Shown one piece after another: positions 24,401-33,400 of a stretch of 64,000 nt of DNA. How positions within the stretch are numbered: the first letter of the stretch is position 1; each line of letters begins with the position of its first letter. The stretch comes from Flabesymbios commensalis. Lineage: Eukaryota; Annelida; Polychaeta; Terebellida; Flabelligeridae. The notes under the pieces were generated by a model. That model saw nothing but the letters and a program-made list of their open reading frames with translations, did not search any database and was not told the DNA's origin. Both the position numbers and the translations under genes were made by a program. Where the stretch lies: assembly GCA_964017125.1 (NCBI GenBank), contig OZ024916.1, forward strand, positions 720,107 through 784,106, in the 5' to 3' direction.

Positions 24401-27400
24401 TGTTTGAGTCTTGGTTGTGGCTTCTGCTGTCGTTTCCACAGTTGTTTGAACTGTCGTAGGAATGTCCTCCGTTGTTGTCCCTTCAATAGTTGTGGTGTCT
24501 TTACCTGTTGTTGTTTGAGTCTTGGTTGTGGCTTCTGCTGTCGTTTCCACAGTTGTTGGAACTGTCGTGGGAATGTCTTCCGTTGTGGTACCTTCAATAG
24601 TTGTGGTGTCTTGACCTGTTGTTGTTTGAGTCTTGGTTGTGGCTTCTGCTGTCGTTTCCACAGTTGTTGGAACTGTCGTAGGAATGTCCTCCGTTGTTGT
24701 CCCTTCAATAGTTGTGGTGTCTTGATCTGTTGTTGTTTGAGTCGTGGTTGTGGCTTCTGCTGTCGTTTCCACAGTTGTTGGAACTGTCGTAGGAATGTCT
24801 TCCGTTGTGGTCCCTTCAATAGTTGTAGTGTCTTGACCTGTTGTTGTTTGAGTCTTGGTTGTGGCTTCTGCTGTTGTTTCCACAGTTGTTGGAACTGTCG
24901 TAGGAATGTCTTCCGTTGTGGTACCTTCAATAGTTATGGTGTCTTGACCTGTTGTTGTTTGAGTCTTGGTTGTGGCTTCTGCTGTCGTTTCAACAGTTGT
25001 TGGAACTGTCGTAGGAATGTCCTCCGTTGTTGTCCCTTCAATAGTTGTGGTGTCTTGATCTGTTGTTGTTTGAGTCTTGGTTGTGGCTTCTGCTGTCGTT
25101 TCCACAGTTGTTGGAACTGTCGTAGGAATGTCTTCCGTTGTGGTCCCTTCAATAGTTGTGGTGTCTTTACCTGTTGTTGTTTGAGTCTTGGTTGTGGCTT
25201 CTGCTGTCGTTTCCACAGTTGTTGGAACTGTCGTAGGAATGTCTTCCGTTGTGGTACCTTCAATAGTTGTGGTGTCTTGACCTGTTGTTGTTTGAGTCTT
25301 GCTTGTGGCTTCTGCTGTCGTTTCCACAGTTGTTGGAACTGTCGTAGGAATGTCCTCCGTTGTTGTCCCTTCAATAGTTGTGGTGTCTTGATCTGTTGTT
25401 GTTTGAGTCGTGGTTGTGGCTTCTGCTGTCGTCTCCACAGTTGTTGGAACTGTCGGAGGAATGTCTTCCGTTGTGGTCCCTTCAATAGTTGTGGTGTCTT
25501 GACCTGTTGTTGTTTGAGTCTTGGTTGTGGCTTCTGCTGTTGTTTCCACAGTTGTTGGAACTGTCGTAGGAATGTCTTCCGTTGTGGTACCTTCAATAGT
25601 TGTGGTGCCTTGATCTGTAGTTGTTTGAGTCGTGGTTGTGGCTTCTGCTGTCGTTTCCACAGTTGTTGGAACTGTCGTAGGAATGTCTTCCGTTGTGGTC
25701 CCTTCAATAGTTGTGGTGTCTTGACCTGTTGTTGTTTGAGTCTTGGTTGTGGCTTCTGCTGTTGTTTCCACAGTTGTTGGAACTGTCGTAGGAATGTCTT
25801 CCGTTGTGGTACCTTCAATAGTTGTGGTGTCTTGATCTGTAGTTGTTTGAGTCGTGGTTGTGGCTTCTGCTGTCGTTTCCACAGTTGTTGGAACTGTCGT
25901 AGAAATGTCTTCCGTTGTGGTTCCTTCAATAGTTGTGGTGTCTTGACCTGTTGTTGTTTGAGTCTTGGTTGTGGCTTCTGCTGTTGTTTCCACAGTTGTT
26001 GGAACTGTCGTGGGAATGTCTTCCGTTGTGGTACCTTCAATAGTTGTGGTGTCTTGACCTGTTGTTGTTTGAGTCTTGGTTGTGGCTTCTGCTGTCGTTT
26101 CCACAGTTGTTGGAACTGTCGTAGGAATGTCCTCCGTTGTTGTCCCTTCAATAGTTGTGGTGTCTTGACCTGTTGTTGCTTGAGTCTTGGTTGTGGCTTC
26201 TGCTGTCGTTTCCACAGTTGTTGGAACTGTCGTAGGAATGTCTTGCGTTGTGGTCCCTTCAATAGTTGTGGTGTCTTGACCTGTTGTTGTTTGAGTCTTG
26301 GTTGTGGCTTCTGCTGTTGTTTCCACAGTTGTTGGAACTGTCGTAGGAATGTCTTCCGTTGTGGTACCTTCAATAGTTATGGTGTCTTGACCTGTTGTTG
26401 TTTGAGTCTTGGTTGTGGCTTCTGCTGTCGTTTCCACAGTTGTTGGAACTGTCGTAGGAATGTCCTCCGTTGTTGTCCCTTCAATAGTTGTGGTGTCTTG
26501 ATCTGTTGTTGTTTGAGTCGTGGTTGTGGCTTCTGCTGTCGTTTCCACAGTTGTTGGAACTGTCGTAGGAATGTCTTCCGTTGTGGTCCCTTCAATAGTT
26601 GTGGTGTCTTGACCTGTTGTTGTTTGAGTCTTGGTTGTGGCTTCTGCTGTCGTTTCCACAGTTGTTGGAGCTGTCGTAGGAATGTCCTCCGTTGTTGTCC
26701 GTTTAATAGTTGTGGTGTCTTGATCTGTTGTTGTTTGAGTCGTGGTTGTGGCTTCTGCTGTCGTTTCCACAGTTGTTGGAACTGTCGTAGGAATGTCTTC
26801 CGTTGTGGTTCCTTCAATAGTTGTGGTGTCTTGACCTGTTGTTGTTTGAGTCTTGGTTGTGGCTTCTGCTGTTGTTTCCACAGTTGTTGGAACTGTCGTG
26901 GGAATGTCTTCCGTTGTGGTACCTTCAATAGTTGTGGTGTCTTGACCTGTTGTTGTTTGAGTCTTGGTTGTGGCTTCTGCTGTCGTTTCCACAGTTGTTG
27001 GAACTGTCGTAGGAATGTCCTCCGTTGTTGTCCCTTCAATAGTTGTGGTGTCTTGACCTGTTGTTGCTTGAGTCTTGGTTGTGGCTTCTGCTGTCGTTTC
27101 CACAGTTGTTGGAACTGTCGTAGGAATGTCTTCCGTTGTGGTACCTTCAATAGTTGTGGTGTCTTGACCTGTTGTTGTTTGAGTCTTGGTTGTGGCTTCT
27201 GCTGTCGTTTCCACAGTTGTTGGAACTGTCGTAGGAATGTCCTCCGTTGTTGTCCCTTCAATAGTTGTGGTGTCTTGATCTGTTGTTGTTTGAGTCGTGG
27301 TTGTGGCTTCTGCTGTCGTTTCCACAGTTGTTGGAACTGTCGGAGGAATGTCTTCCGTTGTGGTCCCTTCAATAGTTGTGGTGTCTTGACCTGTTGTTGT

Positions 27401-30400
27401 TTGAGTCTTGGTTGTGGCTTCTGCTGTTGTTTCCACAGTTGTTGGAACTGTCGTAGGAATGTCCTCAGTTGTGGTACTTTCAATAGTTGTGGTGTCTTGA
27501 TCTGTAGTTGTTTGAGTCGTGGTTGTGGCTTCTGCTGTCGTTTCCACAGTTGTTGGAACTGTCGTAGGAATGTCTTCCGTTGTGGTCCCTTCAATAGTTG
27601 TGGTGTCTTGACCTGTTGTTGTTTGAGTCTTGGTTGTGGCTTCTGCTGTTGTTTCCACAGTTGTTGGAACTGTCGTAGGAATGTCTTCCGTTGTGGTACC
27701 TTCAATAGTTGTGGTGTCTTGATCTGTAGTTGTTTGAGTCGTGGTTGTGGCTTCTGCTGTCGTTTCCACAGTTGTTGGAACTGTCGTAGAAATGTCTTCC
27801 GTTGTGGTTCCTTCAATAGTTGTGGTGTCTTGACCTGTTGTTGTTTGAGTCTTGGTTGTGGCTTCTGCTGTTGTTTCCACAGTTGTTGGAACTGTCGTGG
27901 GAATGTCTTCCGTTGTGGTACCTTCAATAGTTGTGGTGTCTTGACCTGTTGTTGTTTGAGTCTTGGTTGTGGCTTCTGCTGTCGTTTCCACAGTTGTTGG
28001 AACTGTCGTAGGAATGTCCTCCGTTGTTGTCCCTTCAATAGTTGTGGTGTCTTGATCTGTTGTTGTTTGAGTCGTGGTTGTGGCTTCTGCTGTCGTTTCC
28101 ACAGTTGTTGGAACTGTCGGAGGAATGTCTTCCGTTGTGGTCCCTTCAATAGTTGTGGTGTCTTGACCTGTTGTTGTTTGAGTCTTGGTTGTGGCTTCTG
28201 CTGTTGTTTCCACAGTTGTTGGAACTGTCGTAGGAATGTCTTCCGTTGTGGTACCTTCAATAGTTGTGGTGCCTTGATCTGTAGTTGTTTGAGTCGTGGT
28301 TGTGGCTTCTGCTGTCGTTTCCACAGTTGTTGGAACTGTCGTAGGAATGTCTTCCGTTGTGGTCCCTTCAATAGTTGTGGTGTCTTGACCTGTTGTTGTT
28401 TGAGTCTTGGTTGTGGCTTCTGCTGTTGTTTCCACAGTTGTTGGAACTGTCGTAGGAATGTCTTCCGTTGTGGTACCTTCAATAGTTGTGGTGTCTTGAT
28501 CTGTAGTTGTTTGAGTCGTGGTTGTGGCTTCTGCTGTCGTTTCCACAGTTGTTGGAACTGTCGTAGAAATGTCTTCCGTTGTGGTTCCTTCAATAGTTGT
28601 GGTGTCTTGACCTGTTGTTGTTTGAGTCTTGGTTGTGGCTTCTGCTGTTGTTTCCACAGTTGTTGGAACTGTCGTGGGAATGTCTTCCGTTGTGGTACCT
28701 TCAATAGTTGTGGTGTCTTGACCTGTTGTTGTTTGAGTCTTGGTTGTGGCTTCTGCTGTCGTTTCCACAGTTGTTGGAACTGTCGTAGGAATGTCCTCCG
28801 TTGTTGTCCCTTCAATAGTTGTGGTGTCTTGACCTGTTGTTGCTTGAGTCTTGGTTGTGGCTTCTGCTGTCGTTTCCACAGTTGTTGGAACTGTCGTAGG
28901 GATGTCTTGCGTTGTGGTCCCTTCAATAGTTGTGGTGTCTTGACCTGTTGTTGTTTGAGTCTTGGTTGTGGCTTCTGCTGTTGTTTCCACAGTTGTTGGA
29001 ACTGTCGTAGGAATGTCTTCCGTTGTGGTACCTTCAATAGTTATGGTGTCTTGACCTGTTGTTGTTTGAGTCTTGGTTGTGGCTTCTGCTGTCGTTTCCA
29101 CAGTTGTTGGAACTGTCGTAGGAATGTCCTCCGTTGTTGTCCCTTCAATAGTTGTGGTGTCTTGATCTGTTGTTGTTTGAGTCGTGGTTGTGGCTTCTGC
29201 TGTCGTTTCCACAGTTGTTGGAACTGTCGTAGGAATGTCTTCCGTTGTGGTCCCTTCAATAGTTGTGGTGTCTTGACCTGTTGTTGTTTGAGTCTTGGTT
29301 GTGGCTTCTGCTGTCGTTTCCACAGTTGTTGGAGCTGTCGTAGGAATGTCCTCCGTTGTTGTCCGTTTAATAGTTGTGGTGTCTTGATCTGTTGTTGTTT
29401 GAGTCGTGGTTGTGGCTTCTGCTGTCGTTTCCACAGTTGTTGGAACTGTCGTAGGAATGTCTTCCGTTGTGGTTCCTTCAATAGTTGTGGTGTCTTGACC
29501 TGTTGTTGTTTGAGTCTTGGTTGTGGCTTCTGCTGTTGTTTCCACAGTTGTTGGAACTGTCGTGGGAATGTCTTCCGTTGTGGTACCTTCAATAGTTGTG
29601 GTGTCTTGACCTGTTGTTGTTTGAGTCTTGGTTGTGGCTTCTGCTGTCGTTTCCACAGTTGTTGGAACTGTCGTAGGAATGTCCTCCGTTGTTGTCCCTT
29701 CAATAGTTGTGGTGTCTTGACCTGTTGTTGCTTGAGTCTTGGTTGTGGCTTCTGCTGTCGTTTCCACAGTTGTTGGAACTGTCGTAGGAATGTCTTCCGT
29801 TGTGGTACCTTCAATAGTTGTGGTGTCTTGACCTGTTGTTGTTTGAGTCTTGGTTGTGGCTTCTGCTGTCGTTTCCACAGTTGTTGGAACTGTCGTAGGA
29901 ATGTCCTCCGTTGTTGTCCCTTCAATAGTTGTGGTGTCTTGATCTGTTGTTGTTTGAGTCGTGGTTGTGGCTTCTGCTGTCGTTTCCACAGTTGTTGGAA
30001 CTGTCGGAGGAATGTCTTCCGTTGTGGTCCCTTCAATAGTTGTGGTGTCTTGACCTGTTGTTGTTTGAGTCTTGGTTGTGGCTTCTGCTGTTGTTTCCAC
30101 AGTTGTTGGAACTGTCGTAGGAATGTCTTCCGTTGTGGTACCTTCAATAGTTGTGGTGTCTTGATCTGTAGTTGTTTGAGTCGTGGTTGTGGCTTCTGCT
30201 GTTGTTTCCACAGTTGTTGGAACTGTCGTGGGAATGTCTTCCGTTGTGGTACCTTCAATAGTTGTGGTGTCTTGACCTGTTGTTGTTTGAGTCTTGGTTG
30301 TGGCTTCCGCTGTCGTTTCCACAGTTGTTGGAACTGTCGTAGGAATGTCCTCCGTTGTTGTCCCTTCAATAGTTGTGGTGTCTTGATCTGTTGTTGTTTG

Positions 30401-33400
30401 AGTCGTGGTTGTGGCTTCTGCTGTCGTTTCCACAGTTGTTGGAACTGTCGTAGGAATGTCTTCCGTTGTGGTACCTTCAATAGTTGTGGTGTCTTGATCT
30501 GTAGTTGTTTGAGTCGTGGTTGTGGCTTCTGCTGTCGTTTCCACAGTTGTTGGAACTGTCGTAGGAATGTCTTCCGTTGTGGTCCCTTCAATAGTTGTGG
30601 TGTCTTGATCTGTTGTTGTTTGAGTCGTGGTTGTGGCTTCTGCTGTCGTTTCCACAGTTGTTGGAACTGTCGTAGGAATGTCTTCCGTTGTGGTTCCTTC
30701 AATAGTTGTGGTGTCTTGACCTGTTGTTGTTTGAGTCTTGGTTGTGGCTTCTGCTGTTGTTTCCACAGTTGTTGGAACTGTCGTGGGAATGTCTTCCGTT
30801 GTGGTACCTTCAATAGTTGTGGTGTCTTGACCTGTTGTTGTTTGAGTCTTGGTTGTGGCTTCTGCTGTCGTTTCCACAGTTGTTGGAACTGTCGTAGGAA
30901 TGTCCTCCGTTGTTGTCCCTTCAATAATTGTGGTGTCTTGACCTGTTGTTGCTTGAGTCTTGGTTGTGGCTTCTGCTGTCGTTTCCACAGTTGTTGGAAC
31001 TGTCGTAGGAATGTCTTCCGTTGTGGTCCCTTCAATAGTTGTGGTGTCTTGATCTGTTGTTGTTTGAGTCGTGGTTGTGGCTTCTGCTGTCGTTTCCACA
31101 GTTGTTGGAACTGTCGTAGGAATGTCTTCCGTTGTGGTCCCTTCAATAGTTGTGGTGTCTTGACCTGTTGTTGTTTGAGTCTTGGTTGTGGCTTCTGCTG
31201 TCATTTCCACAGTTGTTGGAACTGTCGTAGGAATGTCCTCCGTTGTTGTCCCTTCAATAGTTGTGGTGTCTTGATCTGTTGTTGTTTGAGTCGGGGTTGT
31301 GGCTTCTGCTGTCGTTTCCACAGTTGTTGGAACTGTCGTAGGAATGTCTTCCGTTGTGGTCCCTTCAATAGTTGTGGTGTCTTGACCTGTTGTTGTTTGA
31401 GTCTTGGTTGTGGCTTCTGCTGTCGTTTCCACAGTTGTTGGAACTGTCGTAGGAATGTCCTCCGTTGTTGTCCCTTCAATAGTTGTGGTGTCTTGACCTG
31501 TTGTTGCTTGAGTCTTGGTTGTGGCTTCTGCTGTCGTTTCCACAGTTGTTGGAACTGTCGTAGGAATGTCTTCCGTTGTGGTACCTTCAATAGTTGTGGT
31601 GTCTTGACCTGTTGTTGTTTGAGTCTTGGTTGTGGCTTCTGCTGTCATTTCCACAGTTGTTGGAACTGTCGTAGGAATGTCCTCCGTTGTTGTCCCTTCA
31701 ATAGTTGTGGTGTCTTGATCTGTTGTTGTTTGAGTCGTGGTTGTGGCTTCTGCTGTTGTTTCCACAGTTGTTGGAACTGTCGTGGGAATGTCTTCCGTTG
31801 TGGTACCTTCAATAGTTGTGGTGTCTTGACTTGTTGTTGTTTGAGTCTTGGTTGTGGCTTCTGCTGTCGTTTCCACAGTTGTTGGAACTGTCGTAGGAAT
31901 GTCCTCCGTTGTTGTCCCTTCAATAGTTGTGGTGTCTTGACCTGTTGTTGCTTGAGTCTTGGTTGTGGCTTCTGCTGTCGTTTCCACAGTTGTTGGAACT
32001 GTCGTAGGAATGTCTTCCGTTGTGGTACCTTCAATAGTTGTGGTGTCTTGACCTGTTGTTGTTTGAGTCTTGGTTGTGGCTTCTGCTGTCGTTTCCACAG
32101 TTGTTGGAACTGTCGTAGGAATGTCCTCCGTTGTTGTCCCTTCAATAGTTGTGGTGTCTTGATCTGTTGTTGTTTGAGTCGTGGTTGTGGCTTCTGCTGT
32201 CGTTTCCACAGTTGTTGGAACTGTCGGAGGAATGTCTTCCGTTGTGGTCCCTTCAATAGTTGTGGTGTCTTGACCTGTTGTTGTTTGAGTCTTGGTTGTG
32301 GCTTCTGCTGTTGTTTCCACAGTTGTTGGAACTGTCGTAGGAATGTCTTCCGTTGTGGTACCTTCAATAGTTGTGGTGTCTTGATCTGTAGTTGTTTGAG
32401 TCGTGGTTGTGGCTTCTGCTGTCGTTTCCACAGTTGTTGGAACTGTCGTAGGAATGTCTTCCGTTGTGGTCCCTTCAATAGTTGTGGTGTCTTGATCTGT
32501 TGTTGTTTGAGTCGTGGTTGTGGCTTCTGCTGTCGTTTCCACAGTTGTTGGAACTGTCGTAGGAATGTCTTCCGTTGTGGTTCCTTCAATAGTTGTGGTG
32601 TCTTGACCTGTTGTTGTTTGAGTCTTGGTTGTGGCTTCTGCTGTTGTTTCCACAGTTGTTGGAACTGTCGTGGGAATGTCTTCCGTTGTGGTACCTTCAA
32701 TAGTTGTGGTGTCTTGACCTGTTGTTGTTTGAGTCTTGGTTGTGGCTTCTGCTGTCGTTTCCACAGTTGTTGGAACTGTCGTAGGAATGTCCTCCGTTGT
32801 TGTCCCTTCAATAATTGTGGTGTCTTGACCTGTTGTTGCTTGAGTCTTGGTTGTGGCTTCTGCTGTCGTTTCCACAGTTGTTGGAACTGTCGTAGGAATG
32901 TCTTCCGTTGTGGTCCCTTCAATAGTTGTGGTGTCTTGATCTGTTGTTGTTTGAGTCGTGGTTGTGGCTTCTGCTGTCGTTTCCACAGTTGTTGGAACTG
33001 TCGTAGGAATGTCTTCCGTTGTGGTCCCTTCAATAGTTGTGGTGTCTTGACCTGTTGTTGTTTGAGTCTTGGTTGTGGCTTCTGCTGTCATTTCCACAGT
33101 TGTTGGAACTGTCGTAGGAATGTCCTCCGTTGTTGTCCCTTCAATAGTTGTGGTGTCTTGATCTGTTGTTGTTTGAGTCGTGGTTGTGGCTTCTGCTGTC
33201 GTTTCCACAGTTGTTGGAACTGTCGTAGGAATGTCTTCCGTTGTGGTCCCTTCAATAGTTGTGGTGTCTTGACCTGTTGTTGTTTGAATCTTGGTTGTAG
33301 CTGCAACATGAAAAATCAATAAAAAATCGGTAGTTTTCTTTTGGCTTATTAATATTACCATATGATGTAAACATGTCCATAGGCTAGAACTGCAAAAGTT

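Noticed and set aside
14392-33309. Series of minus-strand QRRTFLRQFQQLWKRQQKPQ-type frames
   Set aside because: Second reading frame of the same repeat, often broken, whereas the Thr-rich frame is unbroken and joins the EGF exon in phase.
19172-33322. Plus-strand frame of 4,716 codons, and the similar 15080-17344 and 17396-19120 frames, as genes
   Set aside because: They are the antisense of the mucin repeat; a stop-free 111-bp unit explains them. No Cys-rich domain family fits.
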